Shown here piece after piece: positions 14,046 through 25,110 of a stretch of DNA of 64,000 bases; the stretch's first letter is position 1; each line of letters opens with the position of its first letter. This DNA comes from Urechis unicinctus (taxonomy: Eukaryota; Annelida; Polychaeta; Xenopneusta; Urechidae), in the NCBI GenBank assembly GCA_034190875.2, contig CM067354.1, forward strand, positions 68,488,258 to 68,552,257. Direction: 5' to 3'. Under the pieces are notes generated by a model that saw only the letters and a program-made list of their open reading frames with translations, was not told the origin of the DNA and did no database searches. Made by a program: the position numbers and the translations under genes.

Positions 14046-14700
14046 GGAAAAAACAGAATATTTGGTCATTTCGCCGAGACAGATGTCCAGCATGTTCACA
14101 TCCAAAAGCTAATGTATCAATAACCACAAGATAAATCTATCACCAGCAGCCAGAAACATCGGTGTAATATTTGAATATTTTGCATCAATGAAACCGCAGG
14201 TCACATCCCTTTGCAAAAGCTTATATATACAAATCTGCAATATCTGTAAAATAACACATTTTGTTGACCGATCGTCACTGTAGCAAGTAATACATGCATT
14301 TATAACATCAAATATATATTTCTGCAATGCTCTTCTCTATCACGTTCCTGTATCCCTCGTACATTGACGGCAAAAAATACAACACTTCACAGCAAGACTA
14401 ATTACAGGACACTCCAAATGTGATGAAGTCACTCCGGTTCTGTACTTGCCTTATTGGTTGCAAGTGATACAACGAATCGAATTTAAGATTCGGATACTTG
14501 TCTATCAATCCGTAAATAAGATGGCACCAATGTACCTCGACGATCTTATCGCTACCTACATTCAAGGAAAAGAGTTGAAATCGGCTAACCAACGCTTACT
14601 GCAAGTTCCTGTTATGCTGTCAGCAGAGGAACAGCAGCGGACTTTTGTTGTTGCCGGCCCATTCTTGTGGAATAACCTTCTAAGAACCTTAGAGCACTTA
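14046..14700 (+). pseudogene. LINE C-terminal region, decayed
   Basis: Downstream of the reverse transcriptase the three frames together show AARNIGVIFE, SLCKSLYIQICNI, LQVIQRIEFKIRILVYQSVN, APMYLDDLIATYI, KSANQRLLQVPV and VAGPFLWNNL. This run of short motifs, ending in P-L-W-N-L, is the standard tail of L2/CR1/Crack proteins. Several stops and frame changes break it. The last open stretch (14446-14781) runs into the TA-rich 3' flank. Confidence 0.78.
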
Positions 14701-14751
14701 TTGTGGAATAAAAGCTATATAAATTATATTATTATTATGACATATTACTAC

Positions 14752-14777
14752 GTATATATATATTTCTATATACATAC

Positions 14778-14836
<59 letters not shown>

Positions 14837-14849
14837 ATATATATATGTA
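14752..14849. repeat. (TA)n microsatellite at LINE 3' side
   Basis: TA tract with a few tttc and cataca interruptions, between the LINE 3' end and the palindrome. Confidence 0.88.
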
Positions 14850-14862
14850 TTGCAAATATACG

Positions 14863-14948
<86 letters not shown>

Positions 14949-14961
14949 CGTATATTTGCAA
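14850..14961. repeat. 112-bp palindrome with CGGCGCA arms and a TA centre
   Basis: ttgcaaatatacggcgca at 14850-14867 is the exact reverse complement of tgcgccgtatatttgcaa at 14944-14961. The TA tract between is itself self-complementary, so the whole can fold as one hairpin or cruciform. The same arms flank a shorter centre at 36160-36217. Confidence 0.92.
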
Positions 14962-17165
14962 CACATTTTATAGCGAGCGATTTAATGACAAATAGCACGT
15001 GGACGAAGTGACTAGGTACGATTATACACTGTCACGTTCGCATCAAGATTCTCTGCAAAGTATATACAGGAAAAGCCAATTTGTTCATGCGGTCTGTATA
15101 AGTCCAATCAGTTAAAACGCCACAATTATAGTTTTACTTCAGCCATGGTGATATTGTGTCGTTGTGTAATGTCACTGTTGTGTGCTGTAGCATTAATTTC
15201 GAGCCGATGTTGTCTTACAGCAAATTTTAACTGCCTAGAGAAGAGCAGAAATCTTGTGGTATTTATTGACATTGGTTTTATTTTCCCAATGATGCATAAC
15301 ATGAAAATCAATCCGACTGGTGATTAATTTATGTAGTTTCCAGTAAGTCAGTTTATCCCCTCTAATAAGGGCTGAATATTTTGCTCTCCGTCGTCTATAT
15401 TTATCCTGCACTGACCTATCTGCAACTTTACGTCATTAAACAAATTTGCATCTGTAAGTGGATCTGGTAGAATATAAGGGATATGTCAGGCCGGACTTGC
15501 ACACAGGCATGATACGTAGATAACTGCATTATGTATTTAACCAATGCACCATGTTTTTGTCAGTGCTCATCGGTATCAGGCACTTTGCTATCGCTTACAG
15601 CGAATCATTATATAGTTATTCACGGAATCCTGAACCCGGACCTGAGGCATGATAATTAAATACTTCGGTGCTTCATTTCTTTTCACCTTGATCCTACGTA
15701 ATATGTCGTACAAGATGCGTAATATCAGAACAAATTTGTGCGTTATTGTCTCACCAATGAAACTTGTCCTATCAAATGGAAGCAGATGTACATGTAAACA
15801 CCATAAGTAAACACTGTGGTAAGTTTTGCTGTAATTTCGGGAGTCGGACATGTCATTTGAAACTTGGTATTCATGGTGGAAGAACAATTTGCAGAAACTG
15901 TTAGTCGATTCAGTATCGGTGATAAATGTGAGTGTAGTATCCAGAGCAGCCATTCTGAACTGATTTATTGAGACTATCAGATTAACCATTGTGAGTCAGT
16001 TAATGCGGGTATCTACTTGAACGCGTCAAACAATTAGATGCTAACCTTTAATGTTCCAGGACCTTCGTAGATTGCGTACGCATGCAAACCCTTAATCGAC
16101 AGAACGGCATCGACCAGGGAAGGTCTACAAATCTTTCCACATATCGTTGATAGACTTATTTCTGTAATACGCGTCAATGTTCCGTCATGCTCATTCGGTT
16201 TGTTGGGTGCGCATTGTACATGAGTGTATAACCTTAAGAAATGCCGTTTGCTATTTGGCCGGATGGCTACAAACAAGAGCATTTGTGTAATTACATTTTG
16301 TGTTATCGTACATTATGCAATCAGATAGAGTCTGTTGAAGTATGATCCTTGTGCAATGGTAAACGTGCAAATGTAGCGGTTAAACCGGTTGCCGCCTAAG
16401 TTTGTGATTGTTAAGACTGTTTCGATTCAAGATTGTTAAAGTAAAGTACAATAAGTATTACGAAATACTGCTGGTATGACCTCCCCATGCCAGTGATTGT
16501 TTACTTTAGGACGATAACTGACCTACGTTGTTGATGTGAATGTTGTGCGTATTTGCAAATTTTGCGCCTGATTCGGACGTTAAACAAAGTATACAACTTT
16601 GTTCCTAAGTGGTATGAAATAAAACGGAACGATGGATGCCTTTCACAAGTAATGTTCACCACTGATAGGTTGCTGTTGTTGCGGCAGCGCCACTGCCGGC
16701 CTGCTGAACAGCAGATGAGGTCGACTACGTGTATTGGCGTAAATGATATATAAACATCGCTTAACGATGTCCAGAGTCGCAATTTATTATGAATATAAAC
16801 AACCTCTTTGCTCGGCTAGATATCTGATGTTAGCATCAAGGGGCCTTATGGCATTCTATATTTTATTTTACGGATTGCTATTTGAGACCTTACTTTTATA
16901 ATCAGAGTTAATGTTTCGATGTCTGCGCCAAAATCGCGGTAATTCGCCCACTAATATTCCTCAAACGTTGCTCCCGTTACCTGGCTATACATTATTCTGC
17001 ATTAAAGTTTAATTGCTGAATAAAGGCAGAATATGCACAATGATAGCTCACATGAAAGGTTGCTTCGCTTTCAAATCCGTATCGCAAAAAACAATTCTGT
17101 TACTTCATTTACTAGAAAGGGTGCAACATTTTTAAATCAGCAATGAAACTTGCTGAGTCATGATT
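14962..17165 (+). repeat. LR piece containing segment R (first version)
   Basis: The block matches 36218-38340 in order, beginning with ttttatagcgagcgattt. Its right half, about 15990-17165, is segment R. Segment R also occurs as a more diverged version at 3060-4080, 28760-29760, 45620-46620 and, inverted, 59500-60100. Landmarks are gtgtattggcgtaaatg near 16730 and tgctcggctagatatctgat near 16810. At 16740 the spot that became a (TA)n tract at 37790 and 41752 is still short. No coding signal is visible. Confidence 0.7.
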
Positions 17166-17179
17166 TGTCATCTAGGCGT

Positions 17180-17395
17180 TGTAAGCCATTGAATCGGCAG
17201 ACAAAGGTGACCGATGCATTCGACTAAACTAAATGACCACATTATCATTAGTGTTGCTGTGACAGGGAGAGTGTGCATGCTGTATGATATTCCAAGGTAC
17301 AACTAACTGGATGTTCGATAAAGTCAGAAAACACGGTCCGATGCAATGGCTCAACTCCAATATGTCAAAACATGCAGCTAATTATAAAATCACGT
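17180..17395 (+). repeat. LR block related to 48225-48410
   Basis: Partial match in order to 48225-48410, 24945-25040 and 62195-62390, from agccattgaatc through ctgatgtccaatgct-like sequence to ctccaatatgtcaaaac. It lies directly after segment R here, but after the subrepeat array in the other copies, so LR blocks have been rearranged. Confidence 0.5.
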
Positions 17396-17912
17396 CAAGA
17401 TACAATTAACAGACGGCATATGCTGTTCTAGCATGTTAAAAGTGTGGTTGAGCTACTTACAGGTCTGACGTAGGTTATCACGTGGTATTGGACGTTGGGT
17501 TAACATGCGATTTACCATGATACCATCAGATGCCGCTTACTATGTATATTCTATGTGGAACACTGGTCGCACCATGTTCTAAATTGGCGGAAGGGTGCCT
17601 ATGCTTCGTGCTATTTGCAAATGACTCAGTCGATACACATTTCCATGATATATGCACGTGGTTAATTACAAACATGCAGACCTTGTTCTACTAAAAATTC
17701 AATTTATTCGCTGATTAAATCATAATTACACTAGCTGCCATACTACAATCGTAATAGCAGTCATTTTATGGACAACCCACTATGTACCCATTTAAAAAAA
17801 TATTTCTCTGCTTAAATTTGTATGACAAGCGACTAGGAGCTGATGATATACGCGCGTGATCCTGCGAAAAGAGATTATCACCAGGTTATGCCTAAGTCTC
17901 TTGAGACTTTCG
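17396..17912. other. Non-coding, nothing recognised
   Basis: AT-rich, with no gene and no clear internal match apart from the short resemblance of 17594-17630 to 8628-8660. Confidence 0.4.
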
Positions 17913-18022
17913 GGCTATCTAGAGGCTGTTAAGTGGCTGTCTAGGGGTTGTCTTGAGGTTGTCTAGAGGTTGTCTATTGGATGTCTATTGGCTGTCTAGG
18001 GGCTGTCTAGAGGCTGTCTAAG
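17913..18022 (+). repeat. 11-bp minisatellite, 10 units
   Basis: Ten head-to-tail units of the form ggctgtctaga, every unit exactly 11 bp, with substitutions such as ggttgtctatt and ggatgtctatt. It is the most GC-rich simple repeat in the window and has no second copy here. Confidence 0.92.
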
Positions 18023-18109
18023 GTCCCTTGACGAGCCAAAATTCTGCGAGTCTGGCGCTGTGGCCGTTACATTTCAAGAAAGGTATGACGCTGTGTGTTT
18101 CGTTTGCTG

Positions 18110-18480
18110 TTGCAGTTATGTATATTTAGATGTGTAGAGACGCGGTATGCCTATTGTATAGTCAATATACATAAAACATACATTCGATCTAGATTTGGAT
18201 TCTGACTCTGGGCTCAGGATGGCAATGAGAGCAGATGCATCCACTGTAGCTGCATCTTTTGCCTCTGTATCTCTTTTTTATGATGACACAAGGTCATTGC
18301 CACCTTAATTACGACCGTATAGAGACCATTTGGCTTACGATATCAGCCATCCACACAGCTGTTTAATGACCTGAATGAACATCGGATGACAAAATGACAG
18401 GGTACACATCAATGCGTCGCGAACTTGGGTTTTTTGTCATCTACGCTAATTTTTTAGGCTAACAGACAGTCGTTGTTTTA
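18110..18480 (+). repeat. Repeat block, paralogous to 26570-26880
   Basis: Shared runs include acgcggtatg, cagatgcatc and acgaccgtatagaga followed by ggcttacgatatcagccatc. No coding signal. The copy at 26.6 kb lacks about 60 bases between the gatatcagccatc and caatgcgtcgc parts. Confidence 0.7.
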
Positions 18481-19129
18481 CCTACATCATCACCCACAGC
18501 AACTAGGAACGTTCAATAGGCTGCAGTTAGTTGGTGCCATGCTGCACTTCTAAGCACTGTAATGTATTGAATCATCCACCATATGTTATTATCAATGCAG
18601 CATAACAGTGGGCTTGATTTCTTTCATATATTTCGCATAGCGCTGATGCAGAAATGATGATTAAATTAACAAGTACGCATTTAGTACAGGATGTAAGAGG
18701 TCAACCAATCTGCTTTTGATTTAGTCTTATATTTTTCCATGTGTCGTTACCTTGGAGTCAGCTATAACATCAGCTTGTGAAATTTAAATACCGGATTCTT
18801 TAAACTAATTGGCATATGCCCAAGTCGAGACCACCTGGTGAATCGCGTGACTAAGTAATCTGAAGTGTTATACTGACCATGTCCATTGAGAAACTTACAT
18901 AACCAAAGAGCCAGTTGAGGTAAGCTTGTTGAGTTTTACTTTGCTGGTTCCTAAATGGACTAGCGCAATAGTCAATATCAGAGCGCAGCTTATCAACGCA
19001 GCTTGTCACAAGGCAGGTAGTAAATCACGAACCAATTACAAGCTACGCTTTTATTTTCAACAGCTCAGTGAATCAACCTGCTTATGATCTATACTATACG
19101 CACATGTTGTTTGAACGAAATAGCTGTAC
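18481..19129. other. Non-coding, nothing recognised
   Basis: No gene and no clear match to other parts of the window, although gagcgcagctta near 18981 recalls 38570 and 42507. Confidence 0.4.
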
Positions 19130-20672
19130 ACAATGAATGTCACATGAATAAGCAATGCTAACAGTTATCGCACGTTCACATGGAGAATAACCAAACGCTA
19201 AGGCGGCAACTTGACTTAATACGATCGGTGTGAGAAATGATTAACTAAGTCCTAGGCAGCACGCTCCCATAACTCTCAAATACAACAAAGCGCATTGACC
19301 TTGAACCACATATCGGTCGAGTTGGATGGGAATAAAGTTTAAGTAAATTGCAGCTGTTGCCATTTGTCTCTTGAATTCAAGTTTGAATTCATTTATACCA
19401 CACCAAATATATTAGGTTGCTAATACAGCTGTTAATATACGATTTAGTAAATGGCACAGATCATAGCTAGAATACATAGAATTGTGGAATGCACGTAGAT
19501 CTCATCACGAATTCATTCTGCTTTATGGCAATAATCAGCACCGTTGTTGAGAAACGTCAACCTAGAGAATAACTGTAAGCGCAGATTGCTCTTTTGAGGT
19601 ATTATGACAATACTTATAGATAAAGCACATAGTGGTTTGCCGTTAGGATATCAGCAGAATCGCTGCTATGCGGTCAAGAAACAAGCCTAAAACTGGATTC
19701 ACATCCCAATCACACCTCCAATGGCGATCTATATCATCCTTTACCATGACACAAATTATGTTGGTGGTACTTTAATCTAAAGTAAGATATGAATAATGAT
19801 GTGCTTATTTAGTAAGAAAACCATGCGTATTCAAGGATGGTATTCGTATGCTATTGTATTTTAAAATAAGGCAATATGTTTGCAGGCAAACGCACATCGT
19901 AACAATATACTTGTGGAATAATCGAATACATGTGTTTCCTGTAAGGGAAATATATCTGACCATAATTATATCATTTTCTAGATATTGCGATGGTGATTGC
20001 AGGTAGTACTGTAATGAATAGTAAATACTAACGATTCTGGAGTTGATTGAGGCAAACCTGTGAACACGTCAGTTCTCTCTAACACATCTTTTACTCTGAT
20101 ATATAATTTCTAGCAACCACTAATTCACCATTTGCCCTGCTGTCTGGCTTCGGACTAGCCATTTATATCGGAATCCTGCGGGACTGATTGTGCACATGTA
20201 TCAAAACTGCTAGTTTTCAAGACGCGCGCGTCTTGTTTTTTGTCTTCCTAGCAGATAGGGCAATGATATATAGTTTTCAAGAAGGACACATTGTGTCTGC
20301 CTAACTCACTCAGCTTATTGTGGTGCTTCCGGTCTGGTCATTATAATTTCCTTGCTTCCATACATGTTAATTGAAACAAAAGACAATGGAACAAATAAGA
20401 GAGACCAGCTAAATTATCCGATAGTTATCCGGCGTCAGACACGAATTCCCGGAGAAACATATCTGCTATAGGCATAGGCTTTAAGCGCCACAATCACTGT
20501 ATCCCTCACGCAATGCACCAACGGTACCACATCTGATAATTTTCTTTATGCATGTCCCGTATCTAAATATAGATACACCAGCTTTTCACGATATACCAAC
20601 ATTAGCGTTCCTAATATTAGCCTCATCACTAGCGCTTGCTATAATTACCCAGCCCGATCATGCGCCTTTGGC
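19130..20672 (+). repeat. LR piece, left side of an interrupted copy
   Basis: 19130-19380 matches 38630-38900 and 42580-42860. 19400-20672 matches 4070-5240, 29720-30670 and 46600-47150. The match stops at gatcatgcgcctttg, where the inverted THAP-transposon remnant begins. When LR sequence resumes at 22691 it is about 1.1 kb further along the consensus, so the insertion or a later event removed LR sequence. Confidence 0.65.
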
Positions 20673-21782
20673 GTCCAAATTTTAATTTATTCAAATTGAT
20701 GGACCTGTTGGTAATGAGGACTCTACTAATGAGTAAGTTAGCAACTATTGCAACCAAAAAGGAGAGTTTGAGGTTGAATAATCATATTTATTGCGGGAAC
20801 ATCACTCCCGCTGTGTAAAATATTCAGTGTTCATATTGATAAACTACAATATATTGCACATAGCCAACAATAAGTAACACCAGTAGCATTATATCCAGCA
20901 GCAGGGCTGACAATGAAATTACCAAGTGAAGGAATGGCTGACAAATGACAATTGTTTAATAACTATACAACTTATATCAAAACCATAGACAACTAATGGA
21001 CATATTGCTTCAGATTATTCAGGTATTTAGCCTACCTCCAGTTAACATTCTGGATATGGCACAGACTGGGCGACAGAAACAGGAAAGTGCGGTAACAGCT
21101 GTTAGAGAATCCTTCCCTGACCCGAGTTAAATAGACAGGTTATCCACAATGGAGCTGAAAAACATTTCTTAGTCAGGTTGAATCGAAGGCTGTGAGCACC
21201 AACGAGAAGATCCTCTTCTCGTTCTTGGAGGCAATAGGTGGTGGGAAATTCCTGTCCTCTGCAAGGACCTCAGCAAATCTGTAGCTTGGGTATTTTTGCC
21301 TGGAATCAAGCAGCTCAGCTCAGCAATGAACTGATGTTCATAGTCGGAAGCAAATCAATGTTATAAATATTTTATGATAGTCATATTATAAATTAGTAAT
21401 ATCATATGCCCATATTGAATAGGATAACTATCTTAGTGCATATGAGACATATTAAGGTTTCGGTTATAAATGTCCACAATAACGTGTTTCATTTAAGATT
21501 AATGGATATACACACCAAAAGAAATTGGTAATTTGATATGCTTAACAACTAGGTCTCCCTGTCTGGCCTTGGGGTAGGACACTCTCTATCGGGTCTGACC
21601 TCCTTGAGTGATGGCTTGAGCTCTGTTCGAGGTTTATAACACATTGCTAAGTAAGGATTAAGACTTGAACACATTACTATACAAAGAACATTACAGCTGT
21701 CATCACACAAATGTGCTAAACTTCCATACAACCCCAATTCAAATCTACACAAATTTCAAAATATGTTATTTCATTGGTATTA

Positions 21783-22320
21783 CCTGGCCTCTATGGTGGC
21801 ATAGGGATAGTGGACACTCTTTGGTGCGAAGAATATGCGCACCTTGTGATACGATTCTAGGCTTGATGTCTGCTCTCATGGGGAGAGCCTGCAAATGTCG
21901 TTAAGGAGATGCTTGCTGGAGACTATCAATTCCAACTCATTGTGTGGCTTTGATCCTATTTATGGTCCACACATATATCAATACAGATGTCACAGGGGCA
22001 TGGATTTTACCATTTTAATTACACTACCCCTGCAGTAAATATTTCTATCAAAAACTTATATGATTCAAAACTAATGCGACCCTTCAGTATCCACTTCCTT
22101 TACTCTAGAAGGGCCTGCTCACATTCCGGTAACAGCTCTCTATGCCCCACGTGCTCATTGACGACTTGCCTATTGACAGAAAGCCATTTTGCTCTGACCA
22201 GATCCGCATATCCATCTGTGATTCATCTTTGTTTAGCTGTCCTCTCAGCCGCCATTACCACTTCATTTACTACCTGCATGACGAGATACAGCTGGATTGA
22301 TATACTGGCAACTTGGTGAT
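21783..22320 (-). pseudogene. Transposase C-terminal fragments (Kolobok-like)
   Basis: Reading the minus strand, 22206-22080 gives DLVRAKWLSVNRQVVNEHVG, then HRELLPECEQALLE, a stop, and RKWILKG. 21860-21783 gives LESYHKVRIFFAPKSVHYPY and ATIEAR. From memory of the family, THAP-linked DDE transposases of cnidarians, fish and other animals share a K-W block followed by H-x2-N-x-H, a C-x-H/Q-G/A-L box, R-K-W, and later S-x-E-x-Y-H-x7-F-A-P-K. The order and residues here fit well. Stops and frame changes break the frame. The C-terminal part outside these blocks is not recognisable. Confidence 0.68.
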
Positions 22321-22489
22321 CAATCAATCAACATGTTAATAAGTATACGTCAACAGGTCAAGACTGGCCTAAAGATTCAGCCACTGGATCTCACCCGTTG
22401 CCGTTGCCTTTTTTCAGTGGCACTCCGTCGCTAAGTTTGACTGTCATCGACTCCAACTTGGCTAAAGAGGGTCGGTATAGCTTAATTTC

Positions 22490-22688
22490 GTAGCCTAGGT
22501 TTCTTACAAAATCCTAGACGTTTGAGCAGCTCTGGGTCAGTCTTATAAGCACCATTTTAGAAATGATCAGAACAAAGAAATGTCGTAATGGTCTGTCTCC
22601 AGTGTTTACAATCGACTTACGTCACCCATATGTGGTGCATTGTGCCGTCTTTCGGAAACTCACGCCTGACTTCTTATTGTGCCGAATC
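22490..22688 (-). pseudogene. THAP domain remnant
   Basis: The minus strand here is colinear with 62880-63090. It gives the NEKSGV region, then LCSDHF (the C-x2-H half of the C2CH zinc site), then AYKTDPELLKRLGF and KKPRLRN. The start of the domain, with the first cysteine pair, is missing. An in-frame TAA follows LCSDHF and other stops are present. THAP domains bind DNA and are common at the N-terminus of P, Kolobok and related transposases. The close DNA match to the right-end copy shows common origin. Confidence 0.82.
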
Positions 22689-22690
22689 AC

Positions 22691-24200
22691 CATATGAATG
22701 TTGTTGCTATTTGATAATACTGGCTGAAGAGTATGTCGTTATTTCAGGGTACAGCTAATCAGATGTCCAATGCTGTCAGATAATACAGCCCAATATACTA
22801 GCTCCACTGCAATGTCCAAAACTTTTCGTTGCAATGAAAGAAAATTACATGGTAACTATATGAGACAGTTTAGTTAGAGGTCTGGATTTTTAATTAATAT
22901 ATATTACTTTGTTCAGGACAAATAGAATAATATAGAGAGCTTGGCTCTAAAGGATCTATGTATGCATTGTAATTGACACTTGTTACGTGTGTCTATTTAC
23001 ATAATTACGTATGTTGTCAGTGTATGTGATTAACGGTGACGAAATTAGAGTAATTGGTTTTTCTTTAGTCGTTAAAATAAGTATTATATGCAAAAAATGC
23101 GCTAATTAATAAAAACAAGCATAGAGTGCATAATATAAGGATGACAGCTATTCGATAATACTAAAAATTAGAATAACTGAACTGTAGTCACTTTAAAAGG
23201 AAGCCAGATTCCAGACTTACTAATATCTTAATATATCGAGGAAACTTTAAAGAGTATATGAACAAACGTAGAACGCCCGCAGACCCCACTGCATCGCTAA
23301 TGGGATGATTTCTTACAGGCTTCCTATGTGCAAGGGCCCTCAAGGCGGTACGGGCCCGTACACAACTGTAGGTCTCATGTGACCTAGGCATCAGGCTATA
23401 TAATACAACATCCTTCTTTTTAAATCCACTCAAGACACATTTAATTTTAGTGAATATGCAGGAATGTGTTCCGTGATCAAGTATGATTACATGGCTTTAG
23501 CAGATAGAAACACTGATTGTATGTTATTTTTGTGGAACATTATGGCATCTATACCATGCTCAACGGATTGCCATCAATCGATGAGCGATGGCAGGGCTAG
23601 CGAAGGGACATAAGGTTATTGCGACGCCACCGAATTTGCCATCACCACCATGAAATATATTCTTGCATTTTTTTTTAGTGATAATGTCTATTTACTCAGT
23701 CCAATATGCTAGGATCGGAATGGTTTACGAGGTACCTACCGCCAGTTTGCATGCGGCTGCGAGCAAACAGAAATATAATCCGCTATAAGCTTATTGGATT
23801 GTCTGAAAGAGTTTCTTATTGGTTGCACGTCATCTCGTACGCACGCAATGTCTCATATGGCCATTACTTTACCAATCATGGTCGACGGTTGCAGCGAGGT
23901 AACTATAATGAATGAGGTTGAGGTGTGCCATACTCAAACAAATCACAGAATGGTTCAAAGAGAAATTATTATTGTGTGCGGCGCTTGTTTGATGACACAT
24001 CAACAATGCTCCCCGAATCGCGTCAGCAGTGTTGAGCGCGCATTAGTCTTATGTTTTGAAAATAGATCATTACGCATTCAACCACGATAGGTTCAGGTAG
24101 TACGCATGTTTCTACAACGATTGACAGACGGTGCTCGGGTAGCATTTCCGTGTGTTGCGAGACGTAAATGTAAACATAATTATATCATTCGACCTTATAT
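22691..24200 (+). repeat. LR piece, paralogous to 48275-49860
   Basis: The two stretches run in parallel for about 1.5 kb. Shared runs include ctgatgtccaatgctgtcag-type sequence near 22765, catgggcttcctatgtgcaag-like sequence near 23320 and gcacgcaatgtctcatatgg near 23840. Open frames within it, such as 23794-24090, are not kept in the other copy, which argues against coding. Confidence 0.72.
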
Positions 24201-25110
24201 AAATAAAATAATTGACATCTTCTCACTGTCAATTATGATCTTATTACAGAAACACCAATCTAAACATATATACCAGTATTCGCTTTCCTAATGTTAGCGT
24301 CATCGGTAGCGCGTACTCCGGTTGCCAAGTCTGATCATGTGGAATGCCTTTGAGCAGATGGTAAAGTATATTTTACCGCCCTTACATCTCCAATTGACCG
24401 TTGAAGGAATAACACATGTGTTGTAAACGTATCTATTGGTCTCATGTACTTCGTAAAATAGCTGGTTATTGAACTACGGCCCGTTTTTTAACACTAACGA
24501 TGAAGTCAACGTGCAATTGATGACTACATAAAGTACAAAACAATATCGGTTCTGCATGTACTGGCCAAATATAGCAATTAATATATGTCAGTAAAAACTT
24601 CAGTTCATACAATTCGAATGACAATCAAATGACTGTTTAACCCATTGAATGCTTGATAGAGTAATTAAATCCTAGTTTAAACGCCAGCGCTCAATGCACA
24701 TCTGTTTCAAGCATATAATGTCGAACCAATAGCATGTATCACATAATATGTTAATGGCAACCACTATTTCATACGATTCGATTGACAATAACATGACGGA
24801 TTAAACCATGAATGCTGGATACAGTAATCAAGTCATCGATACAACGCCAGCGCTCAGTGCACATCTGTTTTAAGGATTAAATTGTTCAAAATACTATAGC
24901 AATCGATAGATGAAAACGTCCGATGAAAATAAATATGCAGTTTCGTGGTGAGCCATTGAATCAACAGATGAAGGTGACTGATACGTTTGACTCCGGATCA
25001 ACTGAATGAACATATGATCGTTGAGGCTCTTTCATCATGCTATGTATGTGTTCAGTACCTGTTCAACAAATTAACTCCTAACAAATCTGAGTATGCTTAC
25101 AGAACAATCT
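24201..25110 (+). repeat. LR piece with two to three subrepeat units
   Basis: 24270-24540 matches 61535-61810 closely and 5170-5440 more distantly. Subrepeat units begin near 24681 and 24842 (acgccagcgctca-tgcacat), with a partial unit before. After these, 24945-25110 matches 62195-62450. The layout copies that of the right-end LR piece. Confidence 0.68.

Larger units (their letters stand above)
20673..22690 (-). mobile_element. Old THAP-domain (Kolobok-like) DNA transposon remnant, inverted
   Basis: On the minus strand this 2-kb block shows, from right to left, a THAP-domain remnant (22490-22688) and two pieces of the transposase C-terminal part (22080-22320 and 21783-21860). At 21186-21315 a further open stretch reads NFPPPIASKNEKRIFSLVLT, whose place in the protein is uncertain. 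The THAP part is related at DNA level to the element at the right end of the window. The catalytic middle is missing and both ends look truncated: no TTAA pair or terminal inverted repeat was found. It replaced part of an LR copy and is more decayed than the right-end element. Confidence 0.72.

Noticed and set aside
21987-22319. 110-codon plus-strand open frame
   Set aside because: The opposite strand carries transposase C-terminal blocks, so the plus frame is a shadow.
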